A stretch of 64,000 nucleotides of DNA from Alkalihalobacterium alkalinitrilicum (GCF_002019605.1 NZ_KV917368.1:279809-343808); one strand, 5' to 3'. Counted from the stretch's first letter, positions 25,439-34,114 are shown. Numbers and translations are program-made. Notes: generated by a model not told the origin, from the letters alone.

Positions 25439-26063
25439 TTATATCGAATTTTGGCAAGAGCGCTATGATACAATCCTTGGTTACTTTGGGGAACATATTT
25501 TTATTTCATTAGTGTCGGTTTTTCTAGGATCATTATTAGCTATACCTTTGGGTATCTTTTTATCGAAAACAAAGGTGAGAGCTCTTCAATCTATCGTATT
25601 TAATGTTTCGAATATATTCCAAACCATTCCAACGGTGGCGCTTCTTGCCTTGCTCATTCCCCTTTTTGGGATTGGAATGACTCCAGCGATCGTTGCACTA
25701 TTTCTGTATTCTTTACTACCTTTACTAAGAAATACGTATGCTGGAATTAATTCAATTGACCCAGAGATTATTGAAGCAGCGAAAGGTATGGGGTATAACA
25801 CGTTTCAACGTTTATATCAAATTGAGTTAAGATTAGCTTTCCCATACATCATGTCAGGAGTTCGAATTACGACCGTTTATATCGTGAGTTGGGCAACGTT
25901 ATCTGCGATTATTGGTGCTGGTGGATTAGGTGGTTTAATCCTTGCAGGTCTAGGATTTAATGATAAGTTTTATATTTTCACTGGTACACTATTAGCGGTA
26001 TTGTTAGCTCTAGTTGTTGATTTAGTTTTAGGAAAAGTTGAAAAGAAAGTTGCTTTTAAATAG
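25422..26063 (+). CDS. opuCB: OpuCB-type permease subunit
   Basis: This 213-residue permease has five to six helices and the EAA-like cytoplasmic loop that docks on the ATPase (EIIEAAKGMGYNTFQRLYQIELRLAFP). It is typical of the BetT-less OpuB/OpuC permeases, with motifs FQTIPTVALLALLIPLFGIG and LSAIIGAGGLGGLIL. It starts at ATG 25422 inside the ATPase gene. It should pair with the second permease at 27272 to form a heterodimeric channel. A 160-bp gap with large inverted repeats separates it from the binding protein gene. Confidence 0.9.
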   Translation: MTLLFDYIEFWQERYDTILGYFGEHIFISLVSVFLGSLLAIPLGIFLSKTKVRALQSIVFNVSNIFQTIPTVALLALLIPLFGIGMTPAIVALFLYSLLPLLRNTYAGINSIDPEIIEAAKGMGYNTFQRLYQIELRLAFPYIMSGVRITTVYIVSWATLSAIIGAGGLGGLILAGLGFNDKFYIFTGTLLAVLLALVVDLVLGKVEKKVAFK

Positions 26064-26229
26064 GTTGGTATAAGCTTGGTGTTGGTTCTTGTTGTTAGTC
26101 TGATGGTACATGAATGATGTTTCATTCAATGCTTTTCTTTGCTAAAAGCAAGTCCAATCAAGACCAACATATACCTTAACCCTTATATAAAAAAGAACAA
26201 AAAAAACAAAGAACTGAGGAGAATTGATT
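26064..26229 (+). promoter_or_regulatory. Structured intra-operon gap before opuCC
   Basis: Two nested inverted repeats: TGTTGGTtCTTG pairs with CAAGaCCAACA across the gap, and TGAATGA with TCATTCA inside. There is no T run, so a processing or stability element ahead of the highly needed binding protein is more likely than a terminator. Confidence 0.4.
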
Positions 26230-27120
26230 ATGAAAAAGTTATTAATGACAGGTGTTGCATCATTATTGTTAGTCCTTTCCGCGTGTGGCGGTAACGATGA
26301 AGGTACGATTAAGGTGGGTACACAGTCCTACACAGACCCTAAAATTATGGCTCATGTGATTGAAGCTTTAGTTGAAGATCGAACTGATTTTGAAGTCGAT
26401 ATTACGAAAGATATCGCAGCAAGTCCACAAATTATTTCAGCGATGACTCAAGGTGAATTAGATGTAGCTGCTACATTATTCTCTGGTGAAGTATATAATA
26501 ACCATTTTGATGTGGAGTTTAATTATGATCCGCAAGTAACAATGCAAATGGCGCAAGAAGGTTTTGATGAGCATTTTGATTTTAAATGGTATGACTCAAT
26601 TGGGTTTGAAAATGCTTATGCAATGGCAGTAAGTAAGGATATTGTCGATAAATACAACCCTACAACGATTTCGGACTTAGCACCTTACGCAGATGAATTG
26701 CGATTTGGTACGGATACTTCATGGTTAGAGCGTCCGAACGATGGGTATAGAGCATTTCAAGACCACTATGATTTTTCATTTGGTGATGAGCGAGGTATGG
26801 AAGTTCGCTTAATGTATGAAGCAATCGAAAATGACCGACTTGATATTATAACTGCACATACGGTTGACCCGCAAATTCTTGAGTTAGAAATGAGAGTTTT
26901 AGAGGATGACAGAACATTCTTCCCACCTTATGATGCGTCTTTAGTTGTAAATAATTCTTTAGTAGAGGAAAATCCTGAACTTAATGAAGTATTTGATTTA
27001 ATTGTTGGTTTAATCGATACACAAACGATGACAGAACTTATTGCGAAAGTAGATATTGAGGGACAACGTGAAGAAACAGTTGCAGTAGAGTTTTTAAAAG
27101 AAGCTGGTTTATTAGAATAA
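26230..27120 (+). CDS. opuCC: OpuCC-type substrate-binding lipoprotein
   Basis: This 296-residue lipoprotein (signal ending VLSAC, lipid Cys19) has the two-lobe fold of OpuAC/OpuCC proteins. TIKVGTQSYTDPKIMAHVI begins lobe 1; FKWYDSIGFENAYAMAV, DLAPYADELRFGTDTSWL and FFPPYDAS are family landmarks that include aromatic residues of the betaine cage. The segment DVAATLFSGEVYNNHFDVE departs from the usual YTGT-containing loop of OpuCC as I remember it, which could mean a different ligand. GAGGAGA precedes ATG 26230. It is anchored outside the membrane and delivers ligand to the permease pair. Confidence 0.85.
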   Translation: MKKLLMTGVASLLLVLSACGGNDEGTIKVGTQSYTDPKIMAHVIEALVEDRTDFEVDITKDIAASPQIISAMTQGELDVAATLFSGEVYNNHFDVEFNYDPQVTMQMAQEGFDEHFDFKWYDSIGFENAYAMAVSKDIVDKYNPTTISDLAPYADELRFGTDTSWLERPNDGYRAFQDHYDFSFGDERGMEVRLMYEAIENDRLDIITAHTVDPQILELEMRVLEDDRTFFPPYDASLVVNNSLVEENPELNEVFDLIVGLIDTQTMTELIAKVDIEGQREETVAVEFLKEAGLLE

Positions 27121-27271
27121 ACTAAAATTAATGACCATTCTATCAGAGATATATTATTGATAGAAGAAGGAATCTACCTTGTTGTACAGGCAGTCTATTC
27201 TTTAATACAAAATGATTATAGATGCTGCCTGTTCTTGAAAGGTAAATTTTTAACCAATAAGGTGTGAAAAT
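27121..27271 (+). promoter_or_regulatory. Structured intra-operon gap before opuCD
   Basis: Contains TCTATCA...TGATAGA and ACAGGCAG...CTGCCTGT inverted repeats with a long loop. The second is followed only by TCTTG, so it is a weak terminator at best and may set the stoichiometry of the downstream genes. Confidence 0.4.
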
Positions 27272-27922
27272 ATGGAGTTCTTTAATTTTATAGTAGAACT
27301 ATTTAGCTATATGATAAGTGATTGGTCCTATTTATTGGAATTAACATTTGACCATCTATTAATGGTTATTTACGGCCTATTACTCGCAGTAGTTGTAGGG
27401 GTGCCATTAGGTATTATTTGTGCGAAGTTTGAAAGAATTGCCCCTATTATTCTTTCATTAGCGAATATTATTCAAATTATTCCTAGTTTAGCATTGCTAG
27501 CAATCTTAATGCTTTACTTTGGACTCGGTTTTACAACGGTAGTAGCTGGTTTATTCTTCTATTCCTTATTACCAATTATCCGAAATACGTATGTTGGATT
27601 AAAGGAAGTTGATGCTCATATTTCTGAAGCAGGCAAAGGAATCGGAATGACAGCTCTTCAGTTATTAACAAAAGTGCAAATACCGTTAGCTTTACCTTTT
27701 ATGATGGCAGGCTTTCGTGTTGCAGCTGTTATTGCAATTGGTGTTGCTTCCATCGCGCCATTCATTGGTGGAGATGGACTAGGTAGAGAAATTATTTCTG
27801 GAATCAATACTCGAAATGACCTTCGAATTTATGCAGGTGCAATTCCAGCTGCTGGCTTAGCGATTTTGGCAGACGTAACATTAGGAAGAATAGAAAGAAG
27901 GCTTAAGAGTAAAACAGCTTAG
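27272..27922 (+). CDS. opuCD: OpuCD-type permease subunit
   Basis: This 216-residue permease is paralogous to the one at 25422, with the docking loop HISEAGKGIGMTALQLLTKVQIPLALP and IGVASIAPFIGGDGLGREI. It has five to six transmembrane helices. AAGGTGTG precedes ATG 27272. The gene ends 17 bases before the M20 hydrolase start, so transporter and hydrolase are almost certainly on one transcript. Together with the ATPase, first permease and lipoprotein it completes the importer. Confidence 0.9.
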   Translation: MEFFNFIVELFSYMISDWSYLLELTFDHLLMVIYGLLLAVVVGVPLGIICAKFERIAPIILSLANIIQIIPSLALLAILMLYFGLGFTTVVAGLFFYSLLPIIRNTYVGLKEVDAHISEAGKGIGMTALQLLTKVQIPLALPFMMAGFRVAAVIAIGVASIAPFIGGDGLGREIISGINTRNDLRIYAGAIPAAGLAILADVTLGRIERRLKSKTA

Positions 27923-27939
27923 AAATTAGGGTGAAATAA

Positions 27940-29118
27940 ATGTTAAATAAAATTTTCGCAAGATTAGAAGCAATCTACCCTGAAATGGTAGAAATCAGAA
28001 GAGATTTACACATGCATCCAGAGCTTTCATTCGAAGAAGTTCGGACACCTAAGTTTATTGCGGATTACTTACAGAATCTTGGATTAGAAGTTAGAACGGG
28101 TGTAGGTGAACGTGGTGTGGTTGGGAAACTAGTTGGTGGTAAACCAGGAAAAACGGTGGCGATTCGTGCTGATTTTGATGCGTTACCAATCAATGAACAA
28201 ACCGATGCACCGTATAAGTCCAAGGTACCTGGTGTCATGCATGCGTGTGGTCATGATGCGCATACGTCAATTGCACTTGGAATGGCTAAAGCGCTCAGTG
28301 AAGTGAAAGATGAAATTGAGGGGAATATTGTATTCATTCATCAGCATGCTGAAGAGATGGAACCTGGTGGCGCGATTGCCATGATTGAAGATGGTTGTTT
28401 AGAAGGGGTAGATGCGATTTTTGCTCCTCATATGGAAAACTATATTCCTGTTGGAAAATTAGCGTATCGTAGTGGCTATATATTAGCAGCTTCTGACCGC
28501 TTTGAAATCGAAGTGATTGGTGAAGGGGGACATGGTGCCTTCCCTCATGATACAAAAGATGCAGTGCTGATGGGGAGTCAACTCGTATGTAATTTACAAC
28601 AAATCGTAAGTAGACGTACAGATCCGTTAAAACCAGCAGTGTTATCTATTGGTTCAATACACTCTGGTGAAGCGAGCAATGTAATTGCGGATCGAGCGAC
28701 GATCAAAGGTACAGTCAGAGTTTTTGACGAAGATGTGAGAGATAGAATTGAACAAATGATAGAAGATATCACAGCGAGTACGTGTCAAGCTGTTGGTGGC
28801 TCGTATAACTATGTATATAAACGTGGTTATCCTGCAACATGGAACCATCCAAATGAAACAAATCTTTTATTAGAAGCAGCACAAAAGGTTGTAGCTAAAG
28901 AAGATCTCGTTGAAATTCCACCTAATATGGGTGGGGAAGACTTTTCATATTTCCTACAAAAGGTTCCTGGATCTTATGTTTTTATTGGGTCAGCAAATGA
29001 GGAGATTGGTGCAATTTATCCATATCACCATCCTAAGTTTGATATCGATGAGAGATCGCTTCTTATTGCCGCAAAAGTGTTATCTTCTACAGCCTTACAT
29101 TACTTAAGTAAGGACTAA
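27940..29118 (+). CDS. M20 family amidohydrolase
   Basis: This 392-residue enzyme of the M20D (hippurate hydrolase/IAA-amino acid hydrolase) type begins RRDLHMHPELSFEE, with metal ligands in MHACGHDAHT, QHAEEMEPGGA (catalytic and bridging Glu) and a late His in YPYHHPKFDI. The lid domain includes GHGAFPHDTKDAV. Such enzymes hydrolyse N-acyl amino acids or related amides in the cytosol. Only 17 bases separate it from opuCD, suggesting that it acts on the imported compound. The specific substrate is unknown. Confidence 0.88.
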   Translation: MLNKIFARLEAIYPEMVEIRRDLHMHPELSFEEVRTPKFIADYLQNLGLEVRTGVGERGVVGKLVGGKPGKTVAIRADFDALPINEQTDAPYKSKVPGVMHACGHDAHTSIALGMAKALSEVKDEIEGNIVFIHQHAEEMEPGGAIAMIEDGCLEGVDAIFAPHMENYIPVGKLAYRSGYILAASDRFEIEVIGEGGHGAFPHDTKDAVLMGSQLVCNLQQIVSRRTDPLKPAVLSIGSIHSGEASNVIADRATIKGTVRVFDEDVRDRIEQMIEDITASTCQAVGGSYNYVYKRGYPATWNHPNETNLLLEAAQKVVAKEDLVEIPPNMGGEDFSYFLQKVPGSYVFIGSANEEIGAIYPYHHPKFDIDERSLLIAAKVLSSTALHYLSKD

Positions 29119-29132
29119 TTTCAATAAAACAA

Positions 29133-29250
29133 GAGGCTGGCTCAAAAAATGGTGCCAGGCACCTCGAACTTTGAAAGTAACTGCTACTTAAATGGGGTAG
29201 TAAAGTGTTCGAAGTTGGAGGAGTCTACCATTTGAGTCAGCTTTTTTTAA
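29133..29250 (+). terminator. Decorated terminator containing GGTGCCAGGCACC
   Basis: The outer stem GGCTGGCTCAAA / TTTGAGTCAGC leads into a T run and encloses ~90 bases with the palindrome GGTGCCAGGCACC (29151-29163) and a CGAAC...GTTCG hairpin. It lies between the M20 and M81 genes and could attenuate M81 expression. The same palindrome recurs at 37805. Confidence 0.6.
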
Positions 29251-29263
29251 TAGAGGTGCTATG

Positions 29264-30727
29264 ATGAAAATCGTAATTGGACAAGTGGCTCATGAAACGA
29301 ATACGTTCTCAACTATAAAAACGACCAAAGAATTCTTCCAGTTATGGGAGTGGGATCACGGACATCAAATAATTGAAAGACATCAAGGTGTGGAAGATTA
29401 TTTAGGTGGGATGATAGATCGTGCAAAAGACTTGAAGATTGAAATTGCTCCTTCTTTTTCTGCTTATGCCAACCCATCGGGGCTCATAACGAAAGAAACG
29501 TATTTACAGTTAAAGAAAGAGTTGATTTCAAGTATTAATAGTATAGGTTCATTTGATGCAATTTGTATTATGCTTCACGGGGCGGGCGTTGCTGAAGAAG
29601 CGGAAGATTTAGAAGGGGAGTTATTAGTAGCTTTACGCAAACAATTTGGTTATGAAGTACCAATCATCGTTGTTTTAGATTTACATGCCAACCTATCTCA
29701 AAAAATGGTTGATGAAGCAGACTTAATAATCGGGGATAATTTATATCCACATATTGACTCCTATGATCGGGGGAAAGAAGCAATTGATTTAACAGCCAAA
29801 ATACTAACATCGGATCTAGACCCTGTCATGTATCTTGAAAAACTACCACTATTAATTCCGACGTCTACGACTGATCACTATCCTGCTAAAGAAATCAACG
29901 AAGTTTGTTGGCAATGGGAAAAGAATGAACAAGTGATAGATTGTACGTTTTATCATGGATTTCCCTATTCTGACACAATAGATACAGGGGTTTCAGTGCT
30001 TACAGTGACCAATAATAATAGTAGATTGGCAGAAAAAGTTTCAAAAGATGTAAGTAGGAAAATATGGAGATTGAAAATGAGGTTTACGAGAGACTACCCA
30101 GCACCAAAAGCAGGGATACAAGAAGCATTAAAAGAACAAATGTTCCCAATCGTACTCAATGAAACATCCGATAATCCTGGAGCGGGGACCCCTGGGGATG
30201 GGACACGATTATTGGAAGCGCTCATTCATGCAAATATAGAAAAATCTTGTTTTGCCGCTATTTATGACCCAGATGTAGCGGAAATCGCTCATGATTTTGG
30301 GGCTGGTTCGGTAATTAACGTTCACTTAGGTGGAAAATCGGACTCACTTCACGGGAATCCTTTACCGATTCGAGCGTATGTAAAAAGTGTCACCGATGGA
30401 AGATTTACGCAAACGTCCCCCATGTGGAAAGGAATTCAAGTTGATCTAGGAAAATCCACGCGACTTCAAGTTGGTGCAGTGGATATTATCGTTTGTTCTG
30501 TAAATACACAAGTGATGGATGAACAAGTATTTTTGTTGCATGGAGTAGATATAAAGGATTACAAAGTAGTTGCTCTAAAATCAAGTCAACATTTTCGCGC
30601 AACTTTTGAATTAATCGCTAAGAAAATTATTACGATAGATTCTCCTGGTTTAAGTACTTGTAATCTAAAATTATTTCAATATGAGAATGTAAGGCGTCCT
30701 ATTTACCCGATGGATGAAATGAAATAA
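29264..30727 (+). CDS. M81 family (MlrC-like) metallopeptidase
   Basis: This 487-residue protein begins MKIVIGQVAHETNTFS, the signature start of the MlrC/DUF1485 family, with ICIMLHGAGVAEEAEDLEGELL, VVLDLHANLS and NLYPHIDSYDRG providing conserved His/Asp residues, and a C-terminal MlrC domain (SDNPGAGTPGDGTRLLEALI). MlrC of sphingomonads cleaves linearised microcystin; in Firmicutes the substrates are unknown. AGAGGTG precedes ATGATG, and I take the second ATG for spacing. It is separated from the M20 gene by a terminator-like hairpin and probably belongs to the same uptake-hydrolysis locus. Confidence 0.85.
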   Translation: MKIVIGQVAHETNTFSTIKTTKEFFQLWEWDHGHQIIERHQGVEDYLGGMIDRAKDLKIEIAPSFSAYANPSGLITKETYLQLKKELISSINSIGSFDAICIMLHGAGVAEEAEDLEGELLVALRKQFGYEVPIIVVLDLHANLSQKMVDEADLIIGDNLYPHIDSYDRGKEAIDLTAKILTSDLDPVMYLEKLPLLIPTSTTDHYPAKEINEVCWQWEKNEQVIDCTFYHGFPYSDTIDTGVSVLTVTNNNSRLAEKVSKDVSRKIWRLKMRFTRDYPAPKAGIQEALKEQMFPIVLNETSDNPGAGTPGDGTRLLEALIHANIEKSCFAAIYDPDVAEIAHDFGAGSVINVHLGGKSDSLHGNPLPIRAYVKSVTDGRFTQTSPMWKGIQVDLGKSTRLQVGAVDIIVCSVNTQVMDEQVFLLHGVDIKDYKVVALKSSQHFRATFELIAKKIITIDSPGLSTCNLKLFQYENVRRPIYPMDEMK

Positions 30728-30867
30728 TCGATCCTTTAGGATTCATTTCACGTAGTTTTCACAAAATGATTAGAACACTTAACTAATATTGAAAAATTAT
30801 GGAAAATATAATAATCTTATAGTATATAGCAAATAGGAACTCGATCAAATATCCTAAGGTGATGTGG

Positions 30868-31764
30868 ATGAAAAAGAAATGGATACAGGGGATTGGTAAT
30901 ACTTCAGGTAAAGTCGTTGGAACGGTATTAGGTGGAAGTATTAAGCTAGCAGGAAAAGCCGTTAGAAATGATTATGTACAAGATATTGGTGAAAGTGTGT
31001 ATAAAGCGAGTCATTTTACTTGTCATACCATCGGTGGACTAAGTCAAGGAGTAGTAGATACGGCTAAGGGAATTGTAAAAAAAGATAAGTCCGAAGTACA
31101 CGAAGGGCGGAGTGAACTTGGAGGCACGACGTGGAATGCAACCAAAACGGTCGGACGTGGAATAAAGTACACGGTTAAAAGTTCTGTAGATGTAGCGACA
31201 GGTGTTGCAAAAAAGGACTTGAAACAAACAAAAGAAGGCCTAAAAAATCTAGGTAAAGTGGCTGTCGTTGGTACAGTGGCATTTGGCGTGTTTGATGCAG
31301 TTGATGGAATGAGTAATACGGATACAGTACTAGCAGCAGAACCACAACCAATTGAGACGATTAATTCAGAACTTGCAGGAACAGTCCACCCGATCAGTGG
31401 AGTGCCGTTCGAAACAAACATTGTCGAACTTCCTGACGGATATTTTGTAGAGGGAGTTTTCCCTGTGTTTGATTCAGCTTTTGATGCTGAAATTCCAAGT
31501 GATCAATATGAATCAACAGATTATACTCATGCTAAAATTGCAAATGAACAAATAGCGTCAGCTTTAGATACTAATCCAATATTAGAAGCACAATTTAACG
31601 ATATTCAACTTGAACAAATTCGTGATGGAGAGACACCTGATGGATATACATGGCATCATCATGAAGAAATGGGTAAAATTCAATTAGTAGAAACCGAACC
31701 TCACGATCAATCAGGACATTCTGGCGGACGAAGTTTATGGGGCGGCGGTTCTGATATGAGATAG
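30868..31764 (+). CDS. HNH nuclease toxin with repeat-containing N-terminal region
   Basis: In this 298-residue protein, residues 160-298 match the HNH toxin module of Bacillus LXG polymorphic toxins: AGTVHPISGVPF, then YTHAKIANEQIASAL, then TPDGYTWHHHEEMGKIQLV (His263-265), PHDQSGHSGG and the terminal LWGGGS. Instead of an LXG domain the N-terminus has a Gly/Lys/Val-rich region with a tandem duplication (61-85, SQGVVDTAKGIVKKD type; 106-129, VDVATGVAKKD type) and a hydrophobic stretch at 130-145. AAGG before ATG 30868 fixes the start. A SUKH immunity gene follows 11 bases later. DNA or RNA cleavage and contact-dependent delivery are inferred. Confidence 0.82.
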   Translation: MKKKWIQGIGNTSGKVVGTVLGGSIKLAGKAVRNDYVQDIGESVYKASHFTCHTIGGLSQGVVDTAKGIVKKDKSEVHEGRSELGGTTWNATKTVGRGIKYTVKSSVDVATGVAKKDLKQTKEGLKNLGKVAVVGTVAFGVFDAVDGMSNTDTVLAAEPQPIETINSELAGTVHPISGVPFETNIVELPDGYFVEGVFPVFDSAFDAEIPSDQYESTDYTHAKIANEQIASALDTNPILEAQFNDIQLEQIRDGETPDGYTWHHHEEMGKIQLVETEPHDQSGHSGGRSLWGGGSDMR

Positions 31765-31775
31765 GGGAGTTTATT

Positions 31776-32165
31776 TTGAGTGAGATTAATTGGCGTTATA
31801 GTAAAGGAACCGTATCAGAAACAATGATTTCCGAATTAGAGCGTTATTTTAATATCGTTTTCCCTTCCGATTACAAGGAAATTATTCGGCAATATAATGG
31901 TGCACGACCTAAGCCGAATCTCGTTCAAATGAGCTCAGGAAAAGAACGCTATATAAGATCTTTTTTAGCAATCGGGAGACAACATCCTGATAATATGATT
32001 GCTGTAAATAAAAGGTTACCACTTCCAGAAGGGGTAATTGCGTTTGCAAACGATGATTTCGGAAATTACTTTTGTTTTGACTTTCGAGATCAAATAAATA
32101 TTCTAGTCGTCTTTTGGAATCATGAAAGTGGAAACCTTGAAAAGGTTGAAAAACTGTTATCATAA
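31776..32165 (+). CDS. SMI1/KNR4 (SUKH-1) family immunity protein
   Basis: This 129-residue protein starts at TTG 31776 after AGGGGAG. The fold is recognised from ISELERYFNIVFPSDYKEIIRQYNGARP, then IAFANDDFGNYFCFDFRD and VVFWNHESGNLEKV, the classic SUKH-1 pattern. SUKH proteins are the most common immunity proteins of polymorphic toxin systems and often protect against HNH-type nucleases. It lies 11 bases after the toxin stop codon on the same transcript, so it is the cognate antitoxin by position. Confidence 0.9.
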   Translation: MSEINWRYSKGTVSETMISELERYFNIVFPSDYKEIIRQYNGARPKPNLVQMSSGKERYIRSFLAIGRQHPDNMIAVNKRLPLPEGVIAFANDDFGNYFCFDFRDQINILVVFWNHESGNLEKVEKLLS

Positions 32166-32211
32166 AATGTAGAGAATGTAACGGTTAGACAAGGACTAAA
32201 AAACTTTAATA

Positions 32212-32258
32212 AAAAAAGCAGTTCGCTAATTAAATGGTTTGTGGCGAATTGCTTTTTT
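32212..32258 (+). terminator. Bidirectional terminator
   Basis: AAAAAAGCAgTTCGC and GCGAAtTGCTTTTTT pair across an 18-base loop; A and T runs on either side serve both the toxin-immunity operon and the convergent gene. Confidence 0.75.
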
Positions 32259-32261
32259 ATA

Positions 32262-32612
32262 TTATCCCCATTTTAAATTCATCGTTAAAGTACAACATTG
32301 TGGGAAGTCATCAGCATCAGCGTATAGGGTAAAGGTAACAGAATTAGGTGTATATGAGGTGTCGACAATAGTTGGTACCCCAGTGGCTCTAATGATTCGA
32401 TCCACCTCTTTGTCGTCACCTGCTTGAGCTGAGTACATCAACTGATACATAAGCTCCTTTGAAGCAGCCAAACGATTGATTACTACTGTTCCATGTTGAA
32501 CTAAAATTCGGTAAGCATCCAAAGATTGTTCAAAAAAAGTTATATCAATTGGGGGATAAGGATAGTCTTCAGGACGGTAATAGTAAGGGTAATACGGTCG
32601 ATGATAATACAT
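32262..32612 (-). CDS. Small conserved protein with Tyr/Pro-rich N-terminus
   Basis: This 116-residue protein begins MYYHRPYYPYYYRPEDYPYPP, then has two helices (FFEQSLDAYRILVQHGTVVINRLAAS, KELMYQLMYSAQAGDDKEVDRIIRATG) and a beta-rich end (NSVTFTLYADADDFPQCCTLTMNLKWG) with a CC pair. Comparable Tyr-rich small proteins occur in spore-forming bacilli, so a spore-surface or forespore role is possible, but I recognise no named family with confidence. AAGGTGTGATCCA precedes the ATG. The gene shares a bidirectional terminator with the immunity gene. Confidence 0.7.
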   Translation of the reverse strand: MYYHRPYYPYYYRPEDYPYPPIDITFFEQSLDAYRILVQHGTVVINRLAASKELMYQLMYSAQAGDDKEVDRIIRATGVPTIVDTSYTPNSVTFTLYADADDFPQCCTLTMNLKWG

Positions 32613-32968
32613 TGGATCACACCTTAAAAACTGAAGTTGTTCTTACACTATATGACATTAACCTAGGAGAAGTGCTTAAGAGTTGAATACACAGGTTACC
32701 GCCTGTAGTAAAAAACTTGTCAGAGACAAACAAAAAAGTCAGATGCTATACTTAGAGCATTAGCTGTTCTTTGAAATGAATCACCTGCAACAGAAGAAAC
32801 CCAAGCTACGGTTAAGAATGGTATGACTTTGTGAATGATAATCAACGTATATTTTATAAGCTTGGCAATTCGACTATCGAAAAAATCGCGAGAACCGATT
32901 TATCACTAAATAGAAAATCAAATTTAATAAATACTAAAGAAGTGTAGATAACGAGGAGGACCAAAGAA
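32613..32968. other. Gene-poor stretch, possible gene fragment at 32816-32947
   Basis: No complete gene is visible. On the plus strand an open stretch of 43 codons between stops (32816-32947) reads EWYDFVNDNQRIFYKLGNST and onward, which looks protein-like but lacks a start. A small ACAGG...CCTGT hairpin lies near 32690. It may be a decayed gene. Confidence 0.3.
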
Positions 32969-33418
32969 ATGAATGAAACATTAGGATATGTGATGGCATT
33001 TTTATTAGCAGCGACACCGTTTTTTGAAATGGTTGCTGTCATACCGCTTGGTGTCATAAGTGGTCTTGAACTAGTCAGTGTAACTGTAGTTGCTTTTCTA
33101 GGAAACTTATTAACCGTATTGATTGTTGTAATAATGATGACTCAAATTAAAGCTTGGTTACAGAAACGTCGAGAAGCTAAGGGGAAAGATGTCTCAAGTA
33201 AGCGACAAAATCGTGCAAAACGTATTTGGCAACGGTATGGTTTGTTTGGCCTATGTTTTATTGGTCCAATCTTAATTGGAAGCCACTTGGCTGTTATTAT
33301 GGGTATGACTTTTGGTGGAACAAAAAAACAAATGTCTATTTTTATGACGGGTAGCCTATTTCTATGGGCGATCGTAACCGCTGTTGCCACACATATGGGT
33401 GTCGAATGGTTTTTTTAA
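32969..33418 (+). CDS. COG2426 small multidrug export family membrane protein
   Basis: This 149-residue protein has four helices. ATPFFEMVAVIPLGVISG in the first hairpin and GPILIGSHLAVIMGMTFGG in the second are the inverted re-entrant-like motifs of the COG2426 (Sm_multidrug_ex) family. A basic loop rich in Lys and Arg lies between them. Despite the family name, transport of drugs is not generally demonstrated. GAGGAGG precedes ATG 32969. The gene is monocistronic. Confidence 0.8.
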   Translation: MNETLGYVMAFLLAATPFFEMVAVIPLGVISGLELVSVTVVAFLGNLLTVLIVVIMMTQIKAWLQKRREAKGKDVSSKRQNRAKRIWQRYGLFGLCFIGPILIGSHLAVIMGMTFGGTKKQMSIFMTGSLFLWAIVTAVATHMGVEWFF

Positions 33419-33525
33419 TAAAATATTATATTAGATTAAAAAACAATAAACAATTTATTCATATTTAGTTCATATTCGTGTGTTATTGTATGGATAGCAT
33501 AGCAAACGGAAAAGGTGAGGTTTAT

Positions 33526-33669
33526 ATGAATGTGGATGATAAATCAAAAGCTAATCCAAAAGAAAGTATGAAAACCGTAAAACCTATTCAGCAAATCGTA
33601 AGTGAGCTGATACAACAAGGAATAAATGCATCGATTGTCCAAAAGCCACCAGGAATTCAATTTTATTGA
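33526..33669 (+). CDS. Small protein, 47 residues
   Basis: AAGGTGAGG precedes ATG 33526 and supports this start over an upstream in-frame ATG at 33478. The peptide is polar at its start (NVDDKSKANPKESMKT) and then has a single amphipathic helix VKPIQQIVSELIQQGIN ending in KPPGIQFY. No family is recognised. Its strong site and isolation suggest a real short gene. Confidence 0.5.
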   Translation: MNVDDKSKANPKESMKTVKPIQQIVSELIQQGINASIVQKPPGIQFY

Positions 33670-33733
33670 GTTGTAATGATCGTTGTGGTTTGATATTTTT
33701 TTATTTTGTAATTGAACCTATGTTTTAATAAGG

Positions 33734-34075
33734 TTAATGCAATGTTATAAACTTGTGATTTTCTTGCAAAAGTTGTTCTTGCATTTTTACAATTAGTTCT
33801 TTTCCTTCAATCGTTTTAGGTATGAAATCAAAGTGGTCATTATTTTGGCCATCTTTATTATATGTAATTTGCATATGATTGTTGTCGGCAATGATCCAAT
33901 CCTTTTCACTTGAATGGTCAAAAATAATATCGGCTTCAAGGATCATACCGATTTCATGAAGGAATTCAAAGTAAATTAATCCGTAAGACTTATCATTTTC
34001 TTCGCTCATGATGTATTTTGCATAAGGGCTCTCGGTATAAAAGGAAGGTTGAATAACTAACGTTGTTTTCTCCAT
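33734..34075 (-). CDS. Hypothetical cytosolic protein
   Basis: This 113-residue protein starts at ATG 34075 with GAAGGAGCT upstream; an in-frame extension to 34129 lacks a site and runs through a terminator. The sequence is acidic with alternating beta and helical segments (TTLVIQPSFYTESPYAKYIMS, YGLIYFEFLHEIGMILEADIIFD, WIIADNNHMQITYN) and ends in a long helix. I recognise no family. It is flanked by unrelated genes. Confidence 0.6.
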   Translation of the reverse strand: MEKTTLVIQPSFYTESPYAKYIMSEENDKSYGLIYFEFLHEIGMILEADIIFDHSSEKDWIIADNNHMQITYNKDGQNNDHFDFIPKTIEGKELIVKMQEQLLQENHKFITLH

Positions 34076-34114
34076 TTTAAGCTCCTTCAACAAGGTTTTA
34101 TATGTACCATAAGC

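Noticed and set aside
31044-31421. Long ORF antisense to the HNH toxin gene
   Set aside because: Lies wholly opposite a well supported gene and has no family motif; a frame shadow.
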